Shown piece after piece: positions 39,001 to 58,072 of a stretch of DNA of 64,000 nucleotides. Position 1 is the stretch's first letter. Each line of letters starts with the position of its first letter. The DNA is taken from the NCBI GenBank assembly GCA_030144725.1, contig JASKMD010000017.1:7042453-7106452 (forward strand), given 5' to 3'. This DNA comes from Haematococcus lacustris. Taxonomy: Eukaryota; Chlorophyta; Chlorophyceae; Chlamydomonadales; Haematococcaceae. A program made the position numbers and the translations under genes. The notes beneath the pieces were generated by a model that worked only from the letters and a program-made list of their open reading frames with translations, was not told the DNA's origin and ran no database searches.

Positions 39001-41975
39001 ATCAATCACCTCCAGCAGCTTGACCACGTTAGGGTGATCCAGCTTCTTCAGCACCGCAATCTCACGCATGATGCCTGGAGCACCAGGGAGAAAGCACCAG
39101 GGGCAGGCTAGCATGCCACACATGGAGAACCTGAATCCTGGATGCCTGCTTGCGCAGTAGTGCAGCTCTTGCAGATCACATGCTTAGTCAGGCAAAAGAG
39201 CAGCTGCACCTCAAGAATGCTCACAGCTGCGAGACATATGTGGTGAAGCCGCTGTGGTGAGGCAGCATTGGGTGTGAGACAATACACCTGTCTCACACTG
39301 ACAGCAAGTGTCCCCACAGGGTTTAAACACAACAGTTCACAGCAAGCTGTCTGTGAGTGTCTGGCTACCAGGAGGCAGCAGCTGGACGCTGGTTGTACGG
39401 GCAGCCTCACTGTCAAGGGGGTTAGCTTCATCCACACTGGCCCGTGAGTTAGCTGTGGAGGACATGCTCTCAGATGCCACGCGGTTGATGATGTCCGAGG
39501 ATGCCACCACATTGTTAAAGCTGCTCTGCACACCCCGATCCGCCCTGGGCGAGGGAGAGCTGTTCAGCTGCACATTGCTGGCACTGTGCGCAATGTTGTT
39601 AGGCGTGGAGACCATCTTGTTGCCAGACACATGTGGATCGCTTGGCAGCCGCTGCACGCGCCGCCGCAGACCCTTTTGAGGCTTTTGCAGCTGCTTCAGG
39701 ATGAATGAGCGGTTGACCATCTGCAAGGCAAATGCGGGAACCCCATTGAGCCCTGACCCTACTAAGCAGGAGGGTTACCCATGTGTGGCTGCCAACATCG
39801 TCATTGTTTCACAGCCTCACCATCACACCATGATGGTGTCATTCACACCACCACCAGTACTGCCGTTGTTGCCATCAATGTCAGCAGAGCAAAAGCTCCA
39901 TTACACCTGTTCACTACAGGAGCTGTGGCACATGCATGCTAAACACCCACTGACGAGAGATGTCTGACAGACACGCTTGTGAAGGTAAGGCATGACATGC
40001 AGCAGAACGTCGCCTGTTAACATGCTTGTGGCGCCTTATCTCAGCATGGCAGCGCACCTTGACAGCGTACAAGTTGCCATCAATGGTGTTGAGGCACAGC
40101 TTGACCTTGCCAAAGGAACCTCGTCCCAGGGTCTTTACCACCACATATTGGTTGATGTGAGTGGCACCAGTGGCGTCACGTCCCACCTCCAGGTTGGTGG
40201 TCTCCTTGGCAAGGCTGCTGATGCCACGCATGCTGGCTTGCACCTGTGCAAGAATGCAGCAAAGAGTACACAGGCCTGCTTGGTTGCAATGCTACCAGTG
40301 CATGCACATACATGCATTGCCATTAAAATCTGTGGACTTTGTTGCTACAGCTGTCATTGTGAGCAGCGGTTGCATTTTCATTTTGACAGTGTAGACACGT
40401 GCGTGGTAATGAGGTGTGTGTGGCATTGCATACAGAACAACAATGCCGCCTAAGAGAGGGACACCAGCCCACCAAGGGCAAGTTCAAAGCAAGGATGTCC
40501 AGCCAACCCCGTGACTGATTGGCAGGTAGCTGCTCTATTGGCACACGTGGCTGCAAGGCCGCCCTCCAAAGGCCCAGGCTAAGCATGTCTGCCATGGCAA
40601 TGTCTGTTGCCCCCTCCGTGACAGGTTATGGACAGCCCGGTGCTTAAAATACCAATGCCCAGCCAACATGTTGTGCAGAGTGCTTACTTACTTTGCGAAA
40701 GACATCAGATTCCTGCATCATTACAAGCTCCACAGTCTTGTGCAGAGCACCAATAGCTTGGTTGGAGTGCATAGCCAGCCGCGCACTCTGCACTGCCGAG
40801 TTTGACCCGTCTGCTTGTGGTCCAGCTGTTAAGCTCAGCCTAGACGGGTTCTGCTTGACAGATCTATGCAGACGGGTGCTGGACGCTGAACTTGCTGCAT
40901 CTGTCCCAGCTGACAAGACATGCCCCTGAACTGAGGCCTTGCTGCTTGCTGCTGTTTCTGTTAAACTGCCATGCAAAGGTTCAGGAGTAGGGGTGCTTCG
41001 CGAGCTGGATGTGGGCTGAGAGATGGTGCTGGTGAGGCCTTTAGGAGGCTGGGTGTTTGATGACGATGTTGTTGAGCTGGCGGTGGCTGGCATCTGTGGA
41101 GATGGCTGGTGCATAAGCAAAGCTTCATGCCTGCTGACAAGCTTCTGCTCCCCACTCGCTGGCACGCTGCAAACGCTGCCATCAGGGTCTTGCATCTCAC
41201 TGGCTCCTTCTGACATGACGAAGCTTGATGTTGATGCAACGTCCTGCACAACCATGTCTGAATACATAGACTTGCCAGAGGTTTTGCTGTTCACTGAAGC
41301 ATGCTTGCGCGGCTGGTGGTGCGTGGCATGCACGTGCTGCCCATCTCGCTTGCGCATCTGAGCAGACAATGCTGTTTGCAGCACGGACTGGTCAGGCTGC
41401 ATAGCTGCTGCAGCTCCTGCTTCCTCGCGGCCGCTACTCTGCACCGACAGCGATGTGTCCGTACGCACTGCGTTTAGGCTGCTTGCATGTGGGTCTGGAA
41501 TTGGCTGTGGCCCTTGAGGAGGTGCGGATGGGATAGCAGCGCTGGAGGCACGAGCTCCTGACACAACAAGCTGGACATCTGCAAAGCAAGGTAGCAAAGA
41601 AAGCTGTGCAGCACAGGCATCTCTGCCGCGTAACACAAACCAGGCTTGCACACCTTCACTGCCAACAAGCCCCGGCTTTGAAGCCGAGCCAATGCTGGTG
41701 TCTGTAGACGGTCGTGCAGGCGGGACACTGACTGAGACGCCCGCGACACTTGTCGCTGTAAGGGGTGCTACAACAACTTCAATCGGGCGCGGCTCAGGCT
41801 GAGCGGCTTGTCTAGGCTGGTCTACACCAGCTTGGTGCGGTTCGTGCCGGTCTCTGCGGGTCGGAAAACATTTTGCTAGCTATGAAACGTTGCCTACTCC
41901 GTGCTGTACCCGCTCAAAAACAGCACCAAACGCACCTCCGGACTGCAGGGTCCACATGATAGGGAGCTGTGCCAT
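36062..41975 (-). CDS. CaMKK-like protein kinase with a C-terminal cyclic-nucleotide-binding-like region
   Basis: This is a serine/threonine kinase of the CaMKK/GRIK type, which activate SnRK1/AMPK-like kinases in other organisms; the substrate here is unknown. Exons: 41936..41975, 41654..41851, 40692..41578, 40058..40243, 39369..39720, 38912..39074, 38467..38622, 38022..38229, 37572..37864, 36990..37203, 36734..36838, 36317..36523, 36062..36151. All phases agree (1032 aa). A serine-rich N-terminus of about 400 residues precedes the Gly loop LGRGSFGKVKL, YAVK (Lys about 437), a 117-residue basic insert (cf. the CaMKK RP insert), REIAVLKKLDHPNVVKLLEV, GPVLE, HGDLKPENLL (Asp about 638), DFG and SCTPAFQPPEAL. 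Next come FAAGEYLFKEGEEAHCVYMI and AGVVEII, typical of cNMP domains. The phosphate-binding cassette looks degenerate (YGWAML). The catalytic loop has HGD, as in plant GRIKs. The first exon, and hence the start codon, is the least certain part. Confidence 0.8.
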
Positions 41976-42990
41976 CGTGGAGAACATCACTGGGCTTGCT
42001 GCCCGCGCAGCCCATCCAGCTTCGTTATATTTACACTGCAGTGGATGGGCCGGTCAACAAGTCACTGCGAAGTTCATTGCATCGTCGTCAAGAGGAACGG
42101 GCGCGAGCAAGCAAGTTGTGCATGCACGCTTGCGACGCTCAACCTAATTCACAGTATAATACACAGTGACAACATGATGTTTTTGTCATCTCCGTTTTTG
42201 CTTCCACGCAACTAGGGCGTGTCCGTCAATATTACGGTAAAGCATTGCAGTTACACTGTGAAGACTCACTTCATATAATGCAGCGCTCCTGCGGCGATTG
42301 GCACTCAGTCGAGCTGCTCATGGCATTGCTACTCAATGCTGTAGTGGATCAGTGAGGCTGACACCCCTGCCTGGATACGAATGAGGTAAAGTTGAGTCGG
42401 GTGATCAGATTAAGTTAAGGGCTCTCCTCAGGACTTGAGTATCTGACCAGGAGACATTGAGTATGTAGAAACCAACCCTTGTGAAAGTCATTAATGTGCG
42501 GTAACACTGGCAGTGCGGCGGCCAGCGAGTGAGATTCAGCAGGTTACAAGAGTGACAGATGGGTATCCCCCGCTGTTGTGTGTATGTTGTGCGTATGTGT
42601 GCATGCTACAGCACTAGACTGTGTAGGCTAGTCGAGCCTGGTAGCATCCACCGGCACAACGCTTAGAAGAATGGGAGCGGGACACTACCTCGTCACCCTG
42701 GCTGCATCAGCGGCTGTGCTCGCGGCGCTAACCCCTCGCCAAGGCGATGTGCATCGGTGGCCTGAGCGGGCACCTGACGGACTTATGCCGGACACAGAAA
42801 ACACAGGCAAGCATTGGCGCAACTCTGGCATTTCAGCCCTGGCAGTCGGCAGTAGACATGCGGCCGAGACTGAGGAAGACCTAGGGGCCAGACCTGGCAT
42901 GGCATAGGCATGGCTTGTAGCCCATTTCAAATAGAACGCCATGCAAGCAGGGAAACATTCTGCTCTGCCCCAGTCATAGTCAGCTGGGAG
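41976..42990. other. Upstream region of the kinase gene; no gene recognised
   Basis: This would contain the kinase promoter. Only short unsupported frames occur, for example 42671-42907 on the plus strand. Confidence 0.4.
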
Positions 42991-42994
42991 TAAC

Positions 42995-43360
42995 CTGGTG
43001 GCAAGCAGCGTGTGGGGAGGGGGGCCTGGGCAGGGGAGTCCTGGGCAGGGAGGTCCTGAGCAGGGCCAAGGGGGGCCTCGGCTAGGGGAAGGGCCTGAGC
43101 AGGGAGGGTGGGGCCTGGGCAGGGGGATTAGGGTAGGGCGGCACTCCATGACGTCGCATCAGCCCCGGCATGGGCGTGCCATGCCATAGGCTTCAGTCTG
43201 GGCACAGCAGCCACTACTTCATCTGACCTGCTGGGGGCACCCAGTCTGCGGGCCTGGGCTGGCCCCTTGGCAGGTGCAGGTCACAGGGCTGGGGGCCATG
43301 CACAGTTGAGCTGACACGAGTGGTGTGGAACTCATCCATGATCACCAGCCTATCAGCACC
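42995..43360 (-). pseudogene. Fanzor fragment, copy F
   Basis: The plus strand parallels 880-1150 of copy A, including gacctgctgggggcacccag and the block complementary to DEFHTTRVSS (RuvC-II), then a C/G-rich proline-linker stretch. Stops interrupt the frame. It is a relic closest to copy A rather than to B and C. Confidence 0.65.
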
Positions 43361-43394
43361 TTGGCCCTCAGCCTAGAGCCTCCATTGCAGTGGA

Positions 43395-43540
43395 TTACTA
43401 ATTGTGGACCACTACAAAACGGTGTTTTGTCTGTGTGGAGTTTCCATACACATGGCATACACATGGCAAAGACATGGCATACACATGGTCATGGTCGCCT
43501 ACCACCTACACTATTGCCTGACCTAGAGGGCTATTGTGTA
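43395..43540. repeat. Dispersed repeat R2, copy 1
   Basis: The stretch from ggaccactacaaaacggtg through tttccatacacatggcatac to cctacactattgcctgacc is almost identical to 50268-50412. Partial copies occur at 50640-50700 and 35797-35832. It contains an internal acatggcatac repeat. There is no coding capacity. Confidence 0.85.
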
Positions 43541-43639
43541 TAGTTGGCATGGAAAACATGCACTAATGTAAGCTAATAACAGCTCAACAAAGGGGGGGGG
43601 GGGGCACACACACTACTGTGTCTTAGCAGGCTGCTGCTG

Positions 43640-44345
43640 CTGGGCCTAGGAAAGCTTGTCTCGCAGCCGCTTGTACCCCAAGCCAGGGTACTCCTTGCCC
43701 TTGGCTGGCAGCTTCCCCTGCTCTGGCCATTAGCACAGCTCCAGTGGACGCCACTTGCTCTCCCCAATGCGTTGCATGTTCAACGCTGCATTGCAGTCCC
43801 TGTCCAGCCACCTGCCTGGCTGTGGTGCTGGCTTGACTTTAGCAGCCATGCCCTTGCCCTTGTTGGGCTCAGCTGCCGGCTCAGCCTTGGTGCGCTTGCT
43901 GCGCTTGGTTGGCAGGGGAGTGCTTGGCCCTGGCTCTGAGGCTGCTGGCTGTGTGGCTGCCTGGCTGCTGCGTGGGGCCTGTGGGGGCTTGCGGGGGGCT
44001 ACTACCGGGCACCACATCATGCCCCTCACTGGCTGGTCACGCTGCTGGCTCCAGGCTGGGCGCACCAGGCGCTGTTCCACCTGCCCTGCTGGGGGCTTCC
44101 AGCCTGCAGGCCTGGTGGCCCTGCGCTTGTTCAGCTGCCTCTCACAGGGCTGCTGGCCATTCACTGCTGAGCTGACCCGGCTGGTGCGGTGCTCATCCAC
44201 AAGCACCACCCTGCCCCGCCGCTGGTCTGTGCCCCTGGGCCTGCACACCATCTTGCAGCAGGCACGCAGCACTGCATCAGCACCCCAGCCCCCCCTTGTG
44301 CCAATGCCAGCTGCACCAAAGAACACCACCAGCTGCTTGGCACGA
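43640..44345 (-). pseudogene. Fanzor relic, copy B (5'-truncated, nonsense codon near the end)
   Basis: One frame reads LVVFFGAAGIGTRGGWGAD, then VVLVDEHRTSRVSSAVNG (RuvC-II Glu), a linker with the basic patch KRSKRTK (possible nuclear localisation signal), and GRWLDRDCNAALNMQRIGES (RuvC-III Asp). After LELC a TAA interrupts, yet the conserved tail KGKEYPGLGYKRLRDK continues in frame to 43648. RuvC-I and everything upstream are missing. It resembles copy C more than copy A. Confidence 0.75.
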
Positions 44346-44504
44346 GCCTATCAGCGAGAGGGACAATGGTGTTGGACCGCCTAGGCTGCTCCACCATCTG
44401 CTCCAGCACCAGAACGCAAGAACCACTCTTCCGAGAGAGCGTGATTGGACATTCTTTACTTGTTACACTTGAGTTAGTTGGCTGCCCTAGCCTGTAAGGA
44501 TTTA

Positions 44505-44600
44505 AACCCAACAGTAATTTCTCGAGGTTTTGAACCTACAACCTTCCAGTTGTCAAAATCACCCATCACCAAGTGTCCCATTCACCACACCATGGGGTGA
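44505..44600 (-). repeat. Possible tRNA-derived (SINE-like) sequence
   Basis: The minus strand contains aggttcaaaacct, which resembles a pol III B box, preceded by a short stem acaac/gttgt and an A-box-like tggtgatgggtga. No full cloverleaf can be folded and no tail or target duplication is visible. The call is weak. Confidence 0.25.
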
Positions 44601-44930
44601 AATGCCCATGCAGCACCCTGTACTTGATGACAAAGTGCCTGGCCAGCTCCCCTCCAATGGGATGCATGGTTAAGGGGCAGGGGCAGGTGGGTGAGCGGCT
44701 ACCCCAAAGGCCTGGTGCTCGAGGCCTGGCCCCTAGTGGCAAGAGCCCACTCCACTGCCAGCACAGGCTATCAGGCAGCCTGCTGCCTTGCAGAAAAAAG
44801 ATAGAAGGACGAAGTCTACGCTAAGCATCGCCTCAGTGACAGGGCCGGTATCGCCCTCATCAGCCTGCATTGCACTCTCCCCGCTGCCGCCACTGCTGCC
44901 CACATAGGCTTGCCCTCCCTGACATTGCAG

Positions 44931-53208
<8,278 letters not shown>

Positions 53209-54821
53209 GGACCCCTCGGCATCTTTACCTCGATGTGGCATGGGCATTTGTTAGGCATGCAGATCATGTGAGGTGTAGGCATGGAGCATGCTGGTGTGAT
53301 TATACCTTCACTTGGGATCTTGTTTGCATGAGGGCATGCAAGCAAAACGAAACGGATGTCGTGCCAAGCAGCGTAGCCACTTTCTGCCCAGCCACACCAG
53401 ATAGATTTTATCAGGGGGTCCGCCAATGGCGGGGGTGACCAGGAGTCAGGTTAGACAAGCAAGCCAAAAAAGGCACATTTTTCGGACGGACCTAACTGAC
53501 TCTATACACCGCTTCTGGATGTAAGATTGGCACGCCTTGACGCAGCGCCGCGCACGTTAGCATCGGCTCAGAGGAACAGGCCTATGTTGATTGGCTGGTC
53601 CGCGACCCCGTCCAATGTTCGGGGGCCCCGACCAGCACACAACGCTAGGAGCGCTCTATCGCTCTTATTTGCGCCCTAAAGTATGTGTGCTGTTGCGGCG
53701 ATGTCCTCGGCGATGTCCAGGTGTGTACAGTGTGTGCTACATGCTGCTTGCTAGAGGCTTGTCTCATGGCCGGGTTGAGGGGGTACGCCGTGAGGCTTTG
53801 GGCCTAAAACTTCTTCAACAGCTAGCTGTACCACACACTCACACCCTGGCGCTGACTTGACCTCATCATGCACCAGTTCGGTCAATGGCGAGTGGTAGTG
53901 TGGGACACACTGCCAAAAGCATCAACTGTATGCCAATCGTGCCAAACGCCTTGCAATGCACACCGGGGGAACCACATTGGGCGCTACCACAGATGTTTCA
54001 TCTTTTGCAAGCGGAATGACATGTCCGCTGGTACTTAATCAGGATAAACATGACTCGCCTCAGATTTCCCATGCCAGGGCCTTTTCGCCCCGAATGATGG
54101 CCTTTTCGGCAACCCAATGTAGGAAGAACAAAAGCAATGAAGCTACTCCTGCCGTCGGAGTCGGCGATGGACCTTTCGGTCGATGACAGCCGCATTTAAA
54201 GCATATTAAGCTATGCCCCATCGCTCGAAGCGTGGACACAACTTTAGGCCCAAACAACCATGTTCAGCCTGCGGGCCTGCGCTTCGAAGCCGCTAACTTT
54301 TTTAGCACGCTGAAGCTAGCGGTGCAACCGCGGTAGCAAATGGTGGTCTGAATGTGGAGAACAGCATGGTGCCCAATTTTCCCCTTGCTTGTCTAGCCTG
54401 ACCAGGAGCCTACCCCGTGAACGTGGCCTGCCCCCTCTCATCCACACACTCGTGTCTGAGTTTGAGGGCCGTCACCAGGAGTGCCATGCCAGGCAGCAGA
54501 CTCCCCTTCCAGCGCCCCTGTTGCCTTTCCATCTCCTTCCACATCATCGGCTAGCATCGCAGTGCATCTTCGCACATGTGGTCACCGCGGTATGTGGGGC
54601 AGGCTTGGCGGGCACGGGGGGCTGGGCTGGCTGGGTATGTACTATGCAACCACTGCGGCTGGGATGACCAAGGGCTTGATCTTGGGACACCTGTCACGCA
54701 GCCGCTCGCTCAACCGCTTAAGTGTCTAGGAGCTCGAGCATCGCAGGTCCCTAAGGTCAGCCCGTTTGACAAATCTGTATTATATAATGCGACTGATGTG
54801 GGAAACATGAAAAACAATCGT
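53209..54821. other. No recognisable gene; repeat fragment
   Basis: A TGTAA at 53520-53524 could serve the hydrolase gene. The stretch 53405-53440 (attttatcagggggtccgcc then aatggcgggggtgacc) repeats 27450-27485. The remaining frames, for example 53591-53860, lack recognisable similarity. Confidence 0.5.
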
Positions 54822-54895
54822 GTCTCTGTGGTGTAGTTTGTTATCACATTCGCCTCACACGCGAAAGGTCGGGAGATCGAGACTCTCCGGGGATA
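54822..54895 (+). tRNA. tRNA-Val (anticodon CAC)
   Basis: The 74-nt sequence folds as a tRNA. The acceptor stem is gtctctg/cggggat (seven pairs, three of them G-U), the D arm is gtg...cac in the usual Val context (tggtgtagt), the anticodon stem is ttcgc/gcgaa with loop ctcacac, and the T stem is gggag/ctctc. Anticodon CAC reads GTG. No intron or encoded CCA is present, and a TTTT follows at 54898 as a pol III terminator. The T loop reads atcgaga instead of ttcga-type, and several acceptor pairs are wobble, so it could be a diverged or weak copy. Confidence 0.75.
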
Positions 54896-55100
54896 CATTT
54901 TATTAAGCTGTGTCAAGGTAAGGCAGTATGCTCGCATCTGCCCTTACAATCATATGCACTCCTAAACAGCGTATGCAATGCACGACAGTTGTACTCTTGC
55001 TGAAACCCACCCTCATCCGCCGAGCTGTAAGCTTTCTCAAGCGCCTTTGACGCAGCTACCCGCTTTCGTCATACACCTCCAGATCCGTTGCCATACCGTG
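54896..55100. other. Gap downstream of the tRNA
   Basis: Nothing is recognised beyond the T-run that would end tRNA transcription. Confidence 0.4.
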
Positions 55101-55104
55101 CGCT

Positions 55105-55525
55105 TGCTCTCTGAGTAGTTGATGACCACCTCTCCCTTCTCTGGCTGCTCCATGTGCCTTCCAACAAAGCCCAACGGCACCCCATAACAACACCTCCTAC
55201 CAGTATTTCATGGCGCCACCCCTAGGCAAAGCCCATGGCGCACCATCATTTGGCACCACCCCCACTGGGGGCCCCAGTACACCCCCCCATGCCAGCATCC
55301 CATGGCAACACCCCATGGCATCGTAATCTCAACAACAACAACCCCATGCAACACCACCCAGCCCGGCCACGAGTCCCCATGGCAGCACTATGTATTGCTC
55401 ACTGGTGGATGCGTCTCGGTTGCAGCGAGTAAGCATCAGTTGGTGCCAGCGTGCCAGTGTAGAAGGCCTCGCTTAAGGTTGACGTGGGGCATTGGTAGGG
55501 TTGGCCAGAACCGTAGCGGTGTATA
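55105..55525. repeat. Duplicated flank, copy 1
   Basis: gagtagttgatgaccacctc at about 55113 and cttaaggttgacgtggggca at about 55471 both recur, in the same order and orientation, at about 56636 and 56848. The two copies bracket the BED-finger fragment. Confidence 0.75.
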
Positions 55526-55762
55526 TACGTAGGTACGTATATACAGTATATACGTAGCGTACCCCGACCACCGTGTATCCGTAGGCAGCCGTAGGTACGT
55601 CGGTTGACCGTAGAATTCCGTAGGTTTGACCGTAGTTTTCGCGCTTGAACCGTACACGCGACGGCCAAATCGCGAGATTGCAAAGGACGCAGTACGCACA
55701 AGTCACCGTAACCGCGGGTGTGACCGTAACCGCGGGTCAAATATGAGTCGCTGCGATACCCG

Positions 55763-56119
55763 ATGGCATTCATTGCGATGGATGGTGCATACGAGAGATG
55801 TGGCGACCGGATACTGCAGCCAGGCCCCTCCGGGAAGAAGACGCCCGTAGAGCTGCTAGCCGAGCTCATAGCCTTGAAGGCGAATGGCACCGCCAGCTAC
55901 TGGGATAAGCTTCAGCCTGTGCTGCGCAAGTCGAAGGATGGCACAGAGCTGTGTTACCTGGAGTGCAAGCTGCCAGGTTGTGGCAAGTTGCTCAAGCCCA
56001 GCAACTCCTCCCGTACCGGCAACACTCACTTAAAGAACACACCTCCCCATCCTTGTGAGGAGGTGGTGCTGTCACAAGCATGCCTGGAGGTGGAGGAGGA
56101 GGAGGTGGTGATGTTGTAA
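55763..56119 (+). pseudogene. BED-type zinc-finger fragment of a hAT-like transposase
   Basis: The 118-aa frame contains ASYWDKLQPVLRKSKDG, then CKLPGCGKLLKPS and a downstream H...H pair (NTHLKNTPPHPC), the layout of a BED finger, which sits at the N-terminus of hAT transposases and binds transposon ends. It ends in a Glu-rich tail and a stop with no catalytic domain. The upstream 55.5-55.75 kb is rich in ccgtag motifs. It could also be a domesticated short BED protein. Confidence 0.5.
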
Positions 56120-57540
56120 AGGAGGCTGGCACGAGGGGGATTAAAACCATGCACACATGGTTGGCAGAGTAGGAGCACATGGCCACACATGCGTGGCACA
56201 CATGATTGGTTGAGTAGGAGCCCATGGCTGATTACATAGCTGCATCCACGGCTGCCACACGAGGGGTTTGGACACATGCACATTGCTAACAGCATGCATG
56301 GCTGGCTAGATGTGTCACGACACTGCTATTGGTTGAGATTCTGAACATGCTTACCCCTAGCGGGCGTTTTTCTAGTTGTTGTGCACCAAACTGCATACTT
56401 ACTTTCGCAAAATGACGACCCTGCCCCTACGGAAGACACTACGGAACTACGAATACAGCAAATACGTATGTATATACCGTCTTTCTAGCCGCCACCTACG
56501 GATCTGGCCAACCCTAGGCATTGGGGAATTCCACAGCCGCCACAGCTATACGGAGGGGTGCCTAGCTGCTAGCCGCTGGCTGGCTGATTGCCAGCCTGCC
56601 CCTGCTTGCATGACAATGTTGACGGTGAGTTTTGCGAGTAGTTGATGACCACCTCCCCCTTGTCTGTCTGCTCCTTGTGGCTCGGGCAATGTTGCACATG
56701 CCTACACATGCACACATGGGCACCCCCTACCAGAATCCCACGGCGCCTATACAGTGGAAAGGAACACCACGGCGGATGGCGGACATATCCTCATCCTCTC
56801 TCTTACCCAAACACTGATCCCGGTGCCGGCGTAGTGCGGAAGGCCTGCTTAAGGTTGACGTGGGGCATCGGGGATTTCCACAGCTGTACGGAGGGGGCCT
56901 AGCTCTTGGCAGGAACTGTAAGGCATCGAGATTTGATAGCATCGCATTGCTGCATGCGTGCTGTTGCTGTCGGAGTACCTCGCTTAAGGCGCGCCCGAAA
57001 TAATCTTTAAGATATGACCCCATGATCAAGCATGATGGAATATGATGAAATATAATTAAGCCAAAACTCGCAAAACCCCGTAACCTCGTTGCCGTGGTCT
57101 CAACCTGGTTTCAACCACGGTCTCAATCGTGATCTAAGTTGGCGGAGAGGAGAAGAGTGTTACTAACTATAGCTGAGAATGATACTGGTTTGGAGGACGT
57201 CAAACCCTCTGTACACTCGGGGTTCCCAGGTGGGGTGAGGTGGCGAGAGAGAGAGGCATTACAGCACCAGTGGCAGGGCCACCGTCACACTGTCTGGGGC
57301 AACACACGCTCACACAGAGCAAGCAGCCCTCATGGGCACAAAGGGGGAACAGGGGGAGGACTAGCGCTGGTCAGGCCTGCCACACTCTACCCGGACTGCA
57401 CTAGGCGACAGACAGCAAGGACAAGGCACAAAGCTCTAAAGGCGTCCTTAGCGTCCCCACCACCTGCCTACTAGGAGGCCCAGCTAGACACGGGAGACAA
57501 GACAAGGCAACTACCCCCAACGGCCAGGCTAGGCTAGATC
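56120..57540. repeat. Duplicated flank, copy 2, and degraded sequence
   Basis: The segment 56634-56890 repeats parts of 55113-55500. Between and after it there are only short frames. A plus frame at 57139-57474 has no recognisable similarity. Confidence 0.5.
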
Positions 57541-57544
57541 AAAC

Positions 57545-57865
57545 TCAGTCCAAATCTACAGGTAGCATGTCCTCTATGGCTCCAATGTCAGGCAGGTGGG
57601 TGCGTAGCTGCCTGGCTTGGCCGTCACCATGGGTGCAAATGAAAGGGTGATTGTGAGGAATGGAGTTCCCAGCAGGCCAGTTGTGGGGGATGGTGTGTAA
57701 TGCAACAAAGTCTTGCACTTGAGACCAGAAGTCGCCTACAACATAGCGGCACACTCTGTCACGTAGGGACAAGGCAGGGGTGGCATCAGGTAGGGCGTCA
57801 GCCAGATGCCAAAGCTCATCCAAGGAAGTTTGTCTAAGGGCATGGCAGCTAGTTGCCGTGCCCAC
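57545..57865 (-). CDS. Hypothetical 106-aa ORF downstream of the LINE
   Basis: The frame reads SLDELWHLADALPDATPALS, then VCRYVVGDFWSQVQDF and PDIGAIEDMLPVDLD to a stop at 57545. The composition looks coding and not repetitive, but I do not recognise it. It begins within a tandem duplication (57844-57870 and 57872-57899, agctagttgccgtgcccacc), so it may be host sequence next to the LINE or an extra piece of it. Confidence 0.35.
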   Translation of the reverse strand: MGTATSCHALRQTSLDELWHLADALPDATPALSLRDRVCRYVVGDFWSQVQDFVALHTIPHNWPAGNSIPHNHPFICTHGDGQARQLRTHLPDIGAIEDMLPVDLD

Positions 57866-57899
57866 CGTCCCTAGCAGCTAGTTGCCGTGCCCACCATAC
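57844..57899. repeat. Tandem 28-bp duplication at the LINE 3' side
   Basis: gcagctagttgccgtgccca occurs twice in tandem with near-identical flanks. It may mark the junction of the retrotransposon 3' end with its target. Confidence 0.8.
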
Positions 57900-58072
57900 C
57901 CGCCGACCGCGCCACATGGCTCCCAAAGCAGCCAAGCAGCCAAGCAGACCACATCCCACACCCCCTGAAGAAGAAGAGAAGAAGACTACGCCGGTATTCA
58001 CCGGCGTGCATTAAGGGAGGAGCTACCGCCTGGGGCGCGGCCTGCTCCCACCGTCGAGAAGCAACAGACCCC

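Noticed and set aside
40560..40644. Read-through of the kinase N-terminal exon beyond 40692
   Set aside because: A strong GTAAGT donor follows FRK and the next exon restores the Gly-loop frame exactly.
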